Assembly: GCF_900142785.1 (NCBI RefSeq)
Contig: NZ_FRCD01000001.1
Coordinates: 1 to 64,000, forward strand
From: Chryseobacterium carnipullorum
GTDB lineage: Bacteria > Bacteroidota > Bacteroidia > Flavobacteriales > Weeksellaceae
DNA length: 64,000 nt
Reading direction: 5' to 3'
Part shown: positions 44,043 to 53,819 of the stretch, in pieces
Numbering within the stretch: the first letter of the stretch is position 1
Layout of the letters: each line of letters starts with the position of its first letter
Notes under the pieces: generated by a model
The model's input: the letters and a program-made list of their open reading frames with translations, nothing else
Told to the model about the DNA's origin: nothing
Database searches by the model: none
Translations under genes and position numbers: made by a program

Positions 44043-46253
44043 ATGAAAAGACTATTTCTACTGTTCACTTTCTTATTGGGCTTTGCTCAGATGAGGGCGG
44101 ATGAGGGGATGTGGCTGTTAATGCTCATCAAAAGACTTAACGGGGTCGACATGCAAAAAGAAGGACTGCATTTGACGCCTGAAGAAATTTATTCGGTCAA
44201 CAATTCAAGTTTAAAGGATGCCATCGTAAGCTTTGGAGGTTTCTGTACCGGGGAAATTGTTTCTGACAAAGGACTTATTTTCACGAACCACCACTGTGGT
44301 TATGGTGCTGTGGCTGCCGCTTCTACTCCGGAAAAAGATTATCTGAAAAACGGATTCTGGGCTATGAAGCAGAAAGATGAATTTAATGCGAAAGATCTTT
44401 ATGTAAGATTTTTAGTTAGAATGGATGATGCTACCCAGAGAATCAATTCTAAGCTAAACAACAATATGACCGGAGCAGAGAGAAAAGCTGTGATTGATGC
44501 CGAAACAAAGGCGATCCAGACGGAAAACTCTGAAAACGGAAAATATACAGTAGTGGTAAGAGATTTCTTCAATGGAAATGAATTTTACTATTTCGTGTAT
44601 CAGGATTACAAAGATATCAGATTGGTAGGTGCACCGCCTTCATCATTAGGTAAATTCGGTGGTGATACAGATAACTGGGAATGGCCAAGACATACGGCTG
44701 ACTTCACTGTATTCAGAGTTTATGGAGATGCAGCAGGAAACCCTGCAGAATTTGCTCCGAGCAACGTTCCATTGAAGCCTAAGCACTTCCTTCCGGTTTC
44801 TCTTAAAGGGATCAAACCTGGAGATTTCTCTATGATCTTGGGATATCCCGGAAGAACTAACCGTTACCTTACTTCTTACGGTATTCAGCAGATGGTGAAC
44901 AAAGACTATCCGGCCTGGGTAGAAGCGTCTAAACTTGCTATGGACGTAATGAAAAAGTATATGGACAAGGATAAAGCAACTCAGCTTAACTATGCTTCTC
45001 AATATGCTTCTGTAGCGAACTACTGGAAAAACAGACAGGGAACTATCGATGCGGTAGATAAAAACGGAACAATCTCTGATAAACAAAAAATCGAGGATAC
45101 CTACAGAAAATGGTCTGTAATGCCGGGTAACACTGCTTATGATGGTATTTTAGAAGATATTGAAGCTTATTACAAGCAGGTTTCTGAAAGAAATGTTGAA
45201 AGAAACTATGCTTCACAGTTCTCAAGAAATGCAAAATATATTACACTTGCTTTACAGGTAGGGTCTGTACTTAAGGCATACTCTGCTCAGGATATGCAGG
45301 GAAGACTTGCTATGAAAGCAAAAACTGAAGCTGCTCTTAAAGCCGCTTACGAAAACTTCAACCCATCTCTTGAAGGAGAAATGCTTGCTTCAATGGCCAA
45401 TCTTTATCAGACAAGAGTAACGAATAAAGAAGTGGCATCTGCTACTATTTTAGGATTGGATGCGAAGACGCTTTCTAATGTAGCTTATTCTTCAATCTTT
45501 GCCAATAAGACTTCTGCTACGAATTTCTTACTGAATCCTGATCCATTAAAGCTTGATGCTGATCCACTTTGGAAAATTGCCAACGGAATCGTTGCTGATC
45601 AAAAAATGAGCACAGAAAGATATGCGAAAGTTGATGACAACTTCAACAAAAACAACCGTCTGTTCTTAGCTGGATTAATGAAAGCTATGCCTGAGAAAAA
45701 ATTCTATCCGGATGCTAACTCTACGATGAGATTAACCTATGGAACTGTAGATAAACTTCCGGTTAGACAAGACAGAAATTACTTCGGTGTTACGGATAAC
45801 TATTATACTGATATGACCGGTCTTGTAGGAAAATACAAGAAAGGTGATGAAGAATTCGACCTTCCACAAAGAGTGATCGATCTTTATAACCTTAAAGATT
45901 TCGGACAGTATGCTGATGCTGCAGGATATATGCCTGTGAACTTCCTTTCTAACAATGATATTACGGGTGGTAACTCTGGTTCTCCTGTTATTGACGGAGA
46001 CGGAAACCTTATCGGTATTGCATTCGACGGAAACAGTGAAGCATTAAGCGGTGATATTGTATTTGAACAAGACTGGCAGAAAACGATCAACGTAGATGTA
46101 CGTTTCGTTCTTTGGACGATTGACAAATATGCAGGAGCAAGAAGACTGATCGACGAATTAAAGCTTGTAAGAGGAGAAAACACGCCTCCTGATACAAAGA
46201 CTAAAAATTCAGGAACAACCGAACTTCCTAAGAAAACAAAAAGCAAAAAATAA
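44043..46253 (+). CDS. S46 dipeptidyl-peptidase (DPP7-like)
   Basis: This 736-residue protein has a signal peptide (about 1-19). The S46 motifs are TNHHCGYG (His83/84 region) near the N-terminus and GGNSGSPV with the nucleophile Ser645. Eighteen residues after the serine is Gly663 (FDGN); in characterised enzymes Gly at this place goes with DPP7-type hydrophobic P1 preference, whereas Arg marks the acidic-specific DPP11. The enzyme releases dipeptides from peptides in the periplasm. Codon use suggests strong expression. It ends with a strong terminator. Confidence 0.9.
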   Translation: MKRLFLLFTFLLGFAQMRADEGMWLLMLIKRLNGVDMQKEGLHLTPEEIYSVNNSSLKDAIVSFGGFCTGEIVSDKGLIFTNHHCGYGAVAAASTPEKDYLKNGFWAMKQKDEFNAKDLYVRFLVRMDDATQRINSKLNNNMTGAERKAVIDAETKAIQTENSENGKYTVVVRDFFNGNEFYYFVYQDYKDIRLVGAPPSSLGKFGGDTDNWEWPRHTADFTVFRVYGDAAGNPAEFAPSNVPLKPKHFLPVSLKGIKPGDFSMILGYPGRTNRYLTSYGIQQMVNKDYPAWVEASKLAMDVMKKYMDKDKATQLNYASQYASVANYWKNRQGTIDAVDKNGTISDKQKIEDTYRKWSVMPGNTAYDGILEDIEAYYKQVSERNVERNYASQFSRNAKYITLALQVGSVLKAYSAQDMQGRLAMKAKTEAALKAAYENFNPSLEGEMLASMANLYQTRVTNKEVASATILGLDAKTLSNVAYSSIFANKTSATNFLLNPDPLKLDADPLWKIANGIVADQKMSTERYAKVDDNFNKNNRLFLAGLMKAMPEKKFYPDANSTMRLTYGTVDKLPVRQDRNYFGVTDNYYTDMTGLVGKYKKGDEEFDLPQRVIDLYNLKDFGQYADAAGYMPVNFLSNNDITGGNSGSPVIDGDGNLIGIAFDGNSEALSGDIVFEQDWQKTINVDVRFVLWTIDKYAGARRLIDELKLVRGENTPPDTKTKNSGTTELPKKTKSKK

Positions 46254-46272
46254 TCTTCTCTAAGATATTTTT

Positions 46273-46302
46273 AAAACCGTGAATGTATGTTCACGGTTTT
46301 TT
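46273..46302 (+). terminator. Terminator of the S46 peptidase gene
   Basis: A perfect 11-bp stem (aaaaccgtgaa / ttcacggtttt) with a 6-nt loop is followed by a T-run, 19 nt past the stop codon. Confidence 0.85.
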
Positions 46303-46326
46303 GTTTGGTATTTAATGTTTAAGAAA

Positions 46327-46353
46327 AAAGGGAGTTTAGAATACACTCCCTTT
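46327..46353 (-). terminator. Terminator of the broken beta-helix gene
   Basis: The stem aaagggagt / actcccttt is followed by a T-rich run on the minus strand, just after the stop at 46361. Confidence 0.7.
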
Positions 46354-46360
46354 CAATTAT

Positions 46361-48027
46361 TTATACTTTCAATTCTGCTTTAAGCCATTGTCCTGTGTTG
46401 CCATTTGTAATGGTAATTTCTCCATTATCATGACCAACTGTAACTCCAAGATCATTTACAACCTGCTTAAAATATCCTTTATTAAGATTAGTATCTATAT
46501 CCCTCTGCCATAAGAACATTGCAAACTGTCCGGAATCATTTTGAAGCATTAAAGTTCCCAATGTACTTCCAAAGCCAAAAGGTTCGATACCAATTCCTTT
46601 AACTTCGTTGGCGTTAAAGTATTTTTTCGGAAGCAAATTAATAGATCCATTTAGATAAGCTTTCGTTTTCAGTCCATTAGTCTGCCAGGTATGTACCATA
46701 TAATTAGCTGTTGTGGCAGCATCAATTGCAGTTGCTCCCAGCTGGTGACTGCCATCTTCCAAAAATCTTGCGTGAAGAACTTGTGGTGTAAAAATAATGG
46801 GTACATTCCATTCAGGAGAAATATTTGCAGTCTCAAGAAGATAGTCGAAGTCGGTAATAAATTCGGAAGATTCAATCGAAGGAATTGCATTTTCTTTCGA
46901 AGGTATATATCTCCAGGCATTCCCAGCGTAGTTAATATTTCGTTGTGTAGATTTTGTTGTTTCTGTTCCATCTGCAAAAATTTTAAAAGCATGTAAAGAA
47001 TTTATGTTATTTCCCGTAATAGAAATTCCTGCAACTTTTCTTAAAAAAAATTGCCTGATACGCTCCTGTATGAAACATGTTTCCTGAAATATTGATTCCT
47101 CTTACCGATTCATCATTTCCGCTTAGTCCTAATGTAATATAAGAATCAACAACGTGTTCATCATATCCTTCAAAATAATTTCCTGAAATATTAATTCCAA
47201 AACTATCGGTAAGCATTAAGCGTCCGGCAGAATATTCAAAACTGCATCCGGAGATATTTCCACCTGTCGTTGTATCTGCAATTTCTGAAGGAATTCCCGC
47301 TCCAAGAATTTTTAAATTGGTTACATTAAAAGCATTTGTTGCATTTTCAAATTTAAATGCCTGATAAGTTCCCTGGAAATAAACTGAATTAAGTTTTGTA
47401 AAATAACAATCATTTAAATCAAAGCCCAGTTTCATCCCATCAAAACGACAATCTGTAATTCTTAAATAATGGCAGGACTTAGATTTAACAAATGTTTGGG
47501 CAGTAGCTTCATTAATGGAAATAAAGTTTTTAATATTTACATTATTGTAGTGCTCATAAATATCTACCATAACGGCTACACCATTAATAAACTGAAGAGA
47601 TCCGTCAGCATTTTTAGCTTGCTCCTGTCTCAAAAATGTAGCTTCAATATTAAAGATGACAATATCATTATCTCTACTACTTGAAAGCTCACAATTTTTA
47701 CCATCAATAATCAAATCTCCTCTTTTGATTTCCAAGGTAGAATCTACAATTACCTTTTCCAAACCGTAAAATGCAACTTCATTTACTTTTTTATTGTCTT
47801 TAATATCAAAAAGCATCTGGCTTAATTTTGCACTCTCATCGGTCCCGTTACCTTTCACACCCCACCATCTTACATCTGCTACTTCAAATATTCTTTCATA
47901 TTTAGTTTCCTATGTTTTTAGTTAACACATTGTTTACTGCGCTATCTGCAGCTCTTACTTTTTTCCACGAATATTCCAATCCTGTAAATTCGTCTGTTAA
48001 TAAAATAATTTCGTCTGTTGTACTCAT
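46361..48027 (-). pseudogene. Beta-helix (pectate-lyase-3-like) protein with two frameshifts
   Basis: Translation begins at 48027 (MSTTDEIILLTDEFTGLEY) and runs in frame to about 47907, where it stops (KNIGN). The homologous sequence resumes one frame over with TKYERIFEVADVRWWGVKGNG, the typical start of a pectate-lyase-3/tail-spike beta-helix. A second shift occurs in an eight-base A-run near 47040-47048; after it the third frame (GISITGNNINSLHAFKIFADG) continues to the stop at 46361. The combined product would be about 555 residues. Both shifts need single or double base changes, so assembly error, decay or switching by slippage are all possible. Confidence 0.7.
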
Positions 48028-48098
48028 TTTTAATATTTTTTGATTTAGTTAAGATAATAGACAAACATTTTTCAATTATGCTATCTGTTTTTCTCTTC

Positions 48099-48140
48099 TG
48101 CAAATATCAATCAGCACAGCGACAAAACTCGACGTATTAT
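48099..48140 (-). promoter_or_regulatory. Conserved upstream element, copy 1
   Basis: A stretch of about 40 bp (TGCAAATATC, then CAGCACAGCGACAAAACTCG and ACGTATTAT on the plus strand) is repeated at 50377-50418. In both cases the first base lies exactly 72 nt upstream of a beta-helix gene's start codon. Read on the minus strand it contains TTTG-N14-GATATTTG, a near-match to the promoter consensus. Confidence 0.55.
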
Positions 48141-48233
48141 AATTTCTATTCTTCTCAATTGCAAGTCAAAAAACCGGGAACCAAGGAGAACAGGAAGATA
48201 AAAATGATTCTGGAGGAAAAGAAGGAAATATAA

Positions 48234-48262
48234 AAAGAGTTCAGGAAACCCTGAACTCTTTG
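48234..48262 (-). terminator. Terminator of the intact beta-helix gene
   Basis: A perfect stem (aaagagttcagg / cctgaactcttt) with a 4-nt loop is followed on the minus strand by a T-run. Confidence 0.8.
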
Positions 48263-48283
48263 GTTTATTGTAAATTAAACCGT

Positions 48284-50305
48284 TTAGTAAGTATCAAAAG
48301 TACAAATTGGGAAAGTAATATCCGCATCATTTACTGTAACATGAGACGGAATATTAGCCGTTATTACATTTCCGGCTTTTCCTGCAATTTTAAAACGAAC
48401 AGTTCCTCCGGCTGTATTAATGTAGAATATTGTTCCAAGAGACAGTTTACTCATATCACCTGTCTTTACTATAAATGTTCTTGATCCAGCAACAGAATCT
48501 ACCGTATATCCTGACAGCGCACTTCCTATTCCGGATTCTTTAATAACCATAGTTTTATGGGTGTTAAAATTATAGAATTTCTCTCCGGTATTGAAGTTGA
48601 ATCCAACCATATTTGAACCAGAAGGATTATCAACAGTTGAATAAGTCTCTTCAGGAATTTCAAGGAATTTCACCTTCTCAATTTTCCCTCTGTCTGCTAT
48701 GTTAATCATAACCTTCAATCTCGCATTTTCATATGGTCTCTGGATAATTCCTACATACTTTGCCTCTGGAATGAAATACATATTATTTACATAGTCTCCC
48801 TCATCCTCGGCTCCTATCTTAATAATTTTCACATCAGAAGTTATTCCTGGTGCAATCCAATAATCCTGTGGTCTAAAATCAAGTAAATCTATCTGAGCCT
48901 GCAGCAGGGAATTATCTGTTATAATATTTCTATTTTCATCAAAAAGAACAAACTGTGGATAACGGTGCCACTGTACCCATAAGTTGGTGTTGTTATCATT
49001 AATTTTAAAAATCTGACAGAATTGATTATCATAATCAGCATTGGGGAACAAACCTGAAAGTTCATTGAACGGTTCCATGTTCTTTACATAAAAATGACTG
49101 TTTGAACCATTGGTCTTTGAGTCTCCGCTTAAGTCTTCGTCCAATAAAACAATAGGCTTTTCACCTACATATTTAATACCATCCTGATCCGTAAAATAAG
49201 TAAGGTAATGAATTTGGTTTGAATTAAAATTAAACTCAGAACCCCTGTGGAAAACACCTATTCTTTCCCCTGTTTTAATTTCAATTCTTGGTTCTGAAAT
49301 AGAAATTCCATAGCATGGAGCTGCCGAAAAGTCAAAACAAAGGGTCTCCCAAGGATCTAAATCATGCCCCCATTCAAATGACTGATTAAGGAAAAGCCAG
49401 GAATTACATCCTTTAGAAGCTGCATCTTTTTCAAACTTCACAAACGTTCTTCTGCGGGTAACAGTACTGGCATCAAGCAATCCGGTAAAAGATCCAAATT
49501 CGCCACCAATAACACGGTTCGCATTTGCCCAGCCATTATTGCTATTTCTGATTACAAATGCGTCAAGATTAGACTGCATTGATTTTAATTGAATTTCATT
49601 CCAAGCAAAACCGGAAAATATGCCGGGTGAATCATTAGCATCGCAAACAATTCCTTTGGTAAAGAAAGAAGCTCCCAGATACATTTTACAGTGCTGTGAA
49701 CCTTGAAGTAAAATCCCTACATAATTATCCGAAGAAACATTGGTTACCGGTGTTCCTGAAACATTGGTGGTAATCGTATTTTTAAAACTATTCTGAAAAA
49801 TCAGTGCCGTTTTATCACTTGTCCCTCTATAAAATATCTTATCTATCATAAAGTTTACAGGCTTTTTAAATAAAACCGTATCTGTGATTTTATATCCAAC
49901 AGGGCTGTTTCCAACTAAAGTAACGGATTGCAGTTCAAGAGAAAATTGCTCACTAGGATTGTTGTGATCCACAGACACAAAATCATAAAGTCTGTTGACA
50001 AAATCTGCAGCTTTTAAAAATGCCTGTGTATCATCTGTTGTAGAATCTCCTTTTGCGCCAAAAAGCTCGATATTAATAGGTTTTCCCGCAAGGAAGCTTG
50101 TTAGTGCGTAGTATTCTCCCTTTCTTTTTCTATAAATAATACCATCACACAAAGCATCTGTCATGGCTACAGGATTAGCTTCGTGATACCAGTGAGTCAC
50201 TTTTTGATAGTTTACATTTTCTAAAGAATAACTGTCTACCAGCTGTACCAAATCATCTGCCGAGTCTGTAGAAGAAGGTGAAAAAAAATCGTTCGTAAAT
50301 TTCAT
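48284..50305 (-). CDS. Beta-helix (tail-spike/pectate-lyase-like) protein
   Basis: This 673-residue protein has no signal peptide. After about 75 residues it contains INIELFGAKGDSTTDDTQAF (76-95), the signature of pectate-lyase-3/tail-spike beta-helix proteins. A long repetitive strand-rich body and a C-terminal domain (from about 500) follow. The lack of a signal peptide and the fold suggest a phage-tail or contractile-injection fibre, or a cell-surface glycan-binding protein (inference). It shares fold and upstream element with the broken gene downstream, so they are related units. Confidence 0.65.
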   Translation of the reverse strand: MKFTNDFFSPSSTDSADDLVQLVDSYSLENVNYQKVTHWYHEANPVAMTDALCDGIIYRKRKGEYYALTSFLAGKPINIELFGAKGDSTTDDTQAFLKAADFVNRLYDFVSVDHNNPSEQFSLELQSVTLVGNSPVGYKITDTVLFKKPVNFMIDKIFYRGTSDKTALIFQNSFKNTITTNVSGTPVTNVSSDNYVGILLQGSQHCKMYLGASFFTKGIVCDANDSPGIFSGFAWNEIQLKSMQSNLDAFVIRNSNNGWANANRVIGGEFGSFTGLLDASTVTRRRTFVKFEKDAASKGCNSWLFLNQSFEWGHDLDPWETLCFDFSAAPCYGISISEPRIEIKTGERIGVFHRGSEFNFNSNQIHYLTYFTDQDGIKYVGEKPIVLLDEDLSGDSKTNGSNSHFYVKNMEPFNELSGLFPNADYDNQFCQIFKINDNNTNLWVQWHRYPQFVLFDENRNIITDNSLLQAQIDLLDFRPQDYWIAPGITSDVKIIKIGAEDEGDYVNNMYFIPEAKYVGIIQRPYENARLKVMINIADRGKIEKVKFLEIPEETYSTVDNPSGSNMVGFNFNTGEKFYNFNTHKTMVIKESGIGSALSGYTVDSVAGSRTFIVKTGDMSKLSLGTIFYINTAGGTVRFKIAGKAGNVITANIPSHVTVNDADITFPICTFDTY

Positions 50306-50376
50306 TTTGTTAATGTTTTTTGATTAAAGTGAATGATAGAACAAAGATGATATGGCCATATTCTCTTTTTGTCTAA

Positions 50377-50418
50377 TGCAAATATCGTCCGGCACAGCGA
50401 CAGAACTCGACGTGTTAT
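50377..50418 (-). promoter_or_regulatory. Conserved upstream element, copy 2
   Basis: TGCAAATATC, then GGCACAGCGACAGAACTCG and ACGTGTTAT, nearly identical to 48099-48140 and also 72 nt before a start codon. Confidence 0.55.
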
Positions 50419-50540
50419 TTTATTAAAAGAATAAAAAGGCCAAAAATATTTCTTTTCCGGCCCTATATTCAATAATTGAAATTCCCAAATATTTCAAATA
50501 AGAATTTAAACAAATGTATAAAGAGTTGAAAATTTAGGAA

Positions 50541-51219
50541 TTACACATTCCAAAACCCACGGTCTAAGCTTCGGTATTGTATGGCTTCCGAAATATGGTG
50601 GGACTGTATATTTTGAGATTCCTCCAGATCAGCTGCAGTCCTTGCAACTTTCAGAATACGGTCGTACGCTCTGGCAGAAAGATTCAATTTTTCCATGGCC
50701 AGCTTAATGAGATTAAATGATGTGTCATCCAGACCACAAAATGCTTCAATTTCTTTGGGGCCCATTTGAGCATTATAGCTTATCGCAAGACTTTTATATC
50801 TCTCATTCTGAATACTGCGTGCTTTCAAAACACGTTCACGGATATCTGAGCTTTTCTCTCCTTTTCTTTTTTCAGTTAACTGCTCAAATTCTACTTTCTG
50901 TACTTCAATGTGTATATCAATTCTGTCTAATAATGGTCCCGAAAGCTTATTCATATACCGCTGCATTTCATAAACGGATGAGGTATTTCCGGGATCGTCC
51001 GGGAAAAATCCACTGGGACTGGGGTTCATGGAGGCTACCAGCATGAAGCTTGCGGGATAGTTTACGGTAAATCTAGCTCTGGATATGGTTACTTCCCGGT
51101 CTTCAAGAGGCTGTCTCATCACTTCTAAAACTGTTCTTTTGAATTCGGGCATCTCATCCAGAAACAAAACACCATTGTGAGCAAGGGAAATTTCTCCGGG
51201 CTGGGGATAGCTTCCACCT
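50541..51219 (-). pseudogene. comM: comM/YifB ATPase, 3' part only, interrupted by a Tn7-like element
   Basis: This is the C-terminal part of the Mg-chelatase-like AAA+ helicase ComM (normally about 510 residues). The sequence starts abruptly in GSYPQPGEISLAHNGVLFLDEM, the Walker B region, and continues normally through DIHIEVQKVEFEQL to the C-terminus RSLDRGFWNV. The upstream half is replaced by the transposon left end at 51220. An internal Met (51167) leaves a possible 208-residue fragment without a Walker A motif, so function is lost. ComM is a known attachment site of Tn7-like elements. Confidence 0.85.
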
Positions 51220-51289
51220 TGTAACTTTGAGAAGTAGATGATAAAATCATAAGCTTACATTCGTAATTTCACACAAGTACATGATAATA
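51220..51289 (+). repeat. Left end of the Tn7-like element with TnsB-site-like repeats
   Basis: The end starts with the terminal TGT. Two direct repeats of AAGTAxATGATAAxA lie at 51232-51246 and 51275-51289, 43 bp apart, as expected of TnsB binding sites. A third similar copy (AAGTAAATGATAAAA) occurs at about 57388, upstream of the tnsE-like gene, in the same orientation. Confidence 0.6.
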
Positions 51290-51330
51290 GAAACTTAAGA
51301 TAAGTCACTACATAATCTTAATTACAGAAT

Positions 51331-51984
51331 ATGGTGATAATCAGTTTTAAAAAGTCAAGAAAAATTGGAAAAAATTCCTTTAGTCTTACCGGGCAAATCT
51401 CCAGTGTTAAAAACAATAGCATAATTGAATTTGAATCTCAATTGGAGATGAATTTAACATACCTTTTAGAAAGAAGGTGTGATGTTAGTATGTATTGTGA
51501 GCAACCTATTGAAATTGAATATTTTGACGGGAATACCACAAGAAAATATATTCCGGATTTTTATGTTCAATATCATAATGGTGAACAAGAGATCATTGAA
51601 GTGAAATACGAAAAAGACCTCTTAGAAAAAAAAGAGCTTTTAGAACCAAAATTCAAAGCAGCCCGTGAATTTTGCAATAGTAATAATATTTCCTTCAAAA
51701 TTCTGACAGAATCTCAGATTAATACTCCCCAGATGTTTAATTCTAAATTTCTTGCAAATTATAAAACTCCACGATTTAAAACAAACCTTGGAGATATTGA
51801 ATATATATTAGATACATTGGAAAAATTAGAACAAACAACAATAACCAATCTAATAAATGAATGTTCTTCAGATGATAATAGAAAAGCAGAACTTCTATTT
51901 CACCTTTGGTATCTAGTTAGTAATTATTTAATTAACTTTAATGAAGAAGAGAAGCTTTCTATGAATACGTTAATTTGGAAATAA
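51331..51984 (+). CDS. tnsA: TnsA-like transposon endonuclease
   Basis: This 217-residue restriction-endonuclease-like protein cuts the 5' ends of the transposon (family knowledge). The catalytic pattern is Glu35 in FESQLE, Asp76 in IPDFYV and Glu90-Val-Lys92 in IIEVKYE. The C-terminal region (about 110-217) should contact TnsC. It overlaps the upstream boundary of tnsB; the stop is 2 nt before the preferred tnsB start. Confidence 0.88.
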   Translation: MVIISFKKSRKIGKNSFSLTGQISSVKNNSIIEFESQLEMNLTYLLERRCDVSMYCEQPIEIEYFDGNTTRKYIPDFYVQYHNGEQEIIEVKYEKDLLEKKELLEPKFKAAREFCNSNNISFKILTESQINTPQMFNSKFLANYKTPRFKTNLGDIEYILDTLEKLEQTTITNLINECSSDDNRKAELLFHLWYLVSNYLINFNEEEKLSMNTLIWK

Positions 51985-51986
51985 GG

Positions 51987-53819
51987 ATGGATAGAATATT
52001 TATAAGCACAGGCGAAAAAGTTTTTTATAATGATAAAGAATGTATCATTATAAAAATTCTCAATATATCAACAGTAACCATTGAGGAAGTTCAAACAAAT
52101 ATTATTCACACAGTAAGATTAGATGAACTAAAACCATTTTATCCCAACCAAACAATATACTTGGAATCTTTACCAGAAAAGGATTGGGAACGAGCAAAAA
52201 GTAGATATGAGGTTATATCTCCAATACTATCTAATAGAGGAAATTTGGACATAATTACAAAAACGGCAAAAGAAAACAATATAAGTGTACCTACTATATA
52301 CAGATGGTTAAAACTCTTTGATGAGACAGGCCTAGTTTCATCTCTTGCTGGAGGAAAGAAAAACGGAGGTATTGGAAAAAGCCGATTAACAAAAAATCAA
52401 GAAGAAATTATAAATAACAAAATAAATACTGTTTATCTCAACCAGTCTAGAAAATCTATAACTAAACTAATTAGAGAAATCCAACTAGAATGTGATAATC
52501 TAAAAATTACTTGCCCGCACCCTAATACTATTCGATCTCGTGTCAAGGCATTATCAGATGAGGAAAAGATTAGAAAAAGATTAGGAATTAAGGAAGCAAG
52601 GTACAAGTTTGAACCTTTAAAAGGGCACTATGAAGATGCCCAATATCCTCTTTCAATCATTCAGATTGATCACACGCTATTAGACATTACTCTAGTTGAT
52701 GGTCTTGATCGTAGACCTTATAAAAGGCCTTGGCTTACAGTCGCTTTAGATGTTTACAGTAGAATGGTAGTGGGAATTTATTTATCATTTGAATCTCCGG
52801 GAGCTTTAGGTACGGGAATGTGTGTTGCAAACTCAATTTTGCCAAAAGAAATGTGGTTAGCAAAACACAATATAACAGCAGACTGGCCATGCTGGGGAAT
52901 AATGGATACGATTCACGTAGATAATGCTAAAGAATTCCATGGGAATATGCTAAAAAAAGCATGTCAAAATTATGGAATTACCTTACAATACAGACCTGTA
53001 GCTACTCCACATTGGGGAGGTCATATCGAAAGATTAATGGGAACATTTGCCAGAGAAATTCATAATTTACCAGGAACTACATTTTCTTCAGTAGCAGAGA
53101 GAAAACAGTATGAATCAGAGAAGAATTCTTCATTCACATTAGATGAGCTGGAAAAATGGCTCTTAGTTTTTATAACTAAAATTTATCACCAAAGAAAGCA
53201 CAGTTCTATTGGAGTATCACCAATTGAGAAGTATAAAAATGGCATATTGGGTAATAATGATGTTTTAGGGCGCGGTATTTCTCCAAGAATAAACGATCAT
53301 CGAAGTACAAAATTAGATTTCATGCCATATTTTGAAAGATCAGTGCAAGAGTATGGAATAGTTATAGATCACATTTATTATTATGCCGACGTCTTGAGAC
53401 AATATATACATAGTAGTGATAAAAAAGAAATTAATAAATATATTTTCAAAAGAGATCCCAGAGATATCAGTGTTGTTTATTTCTTAGAGCCCAAGTCCAA
53501 TACTTATTATGATATTCCTTATCGTAATTCTTCATATCCTCCCTTATCTATATGGGAATATCGCGATATTGTGAGAGATCTAAAAGACTCTAGTGAACAA
53601 GTAACAGAAGAAAAAATATTTGAAGCGTATAGAGAACTGAATTATTTGGAGGCAAAAAATAGAAAACGGACAATCAAAACTCGAAATATTAGAAAAGATG
53701 ACAGCCTGATTAGAACTGATGTAGTAAGTTTTGAGTCGCAAGATGAAGAAAAAGACATAATTGAAACAATATTACCATTTGAAGATTTAGACGATGAAAC
53801 ATTTATCAGAAAAAACTAA
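51987..53819 (+). CDS. tnsB: TnsB-like DDE transposase
   Basis: This protein of about 610 residues starts at the ATG at 51987, which is preceded by GGAAATAAGG; a TTG at 51975 would add four residues. It has a helix-turn-helix region (about 80-105, NISVPTIYRWLKLFDETG) and an rve core. The catalytic triad is Asp228 (IQIDHT), Asp312 (HVDNAKEF) and Glu348 (GHIERLMG), with 35 residues between the last two. A Mu-type C-terminal beta-barrel follows. It overlaps tnsC by 26 nt. Confidence 0.93.
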   Translation: MDRIFISTGEKVFYNDKECIIIKILNISTVTIEEVQTNIIHTVRLDELKPFYPNQTIYLESLPEKDWERAKSRYEVISPILSNRGNLDIITKTAKENNISVPTIYRWLKLFDETGLVSSLAGGKKNGGIGKSRLTKNQEEIINNKINTVYLNQSRKSITKLIREIQLECDNLKITCPHPNTIRSRVKALSDEEKIRKRLGIKEARYKFEPLKGHYEDAQYPLSIIQIDHTLLDITLVDGLDRRPYKRPWLTVALDVYSRMVVGIYLSFESPGALGTGMCVANSILPKEMWLAKHNITADWPCWGIMDTIHVDNAKEFHGNMLKKACQNYGITLQYRPVATPHWGGHIERLMGTFAREIHNLPGTTFSSVAERKQYESEKNSSFTLDELEKWLLVFITKIYHQRKHSSIGVSPIEKYKNGILGNNDVLGRGISPRINDHRSTKLDFMPYFERSVQEYGIVIDHIYYYADVLRQYIHSSDKKEINKYIFKRDPRDISVVYFLEPKSNTYYDIPYRNSSYPPLSIWEYRDIVRDLKDSSEQVTEEKIFEAYRELNYLEAKNRKRTIKTRNIRKDDSLIRTDVVSFESQDEEKDIIETILPFEDLDDETFIRKN

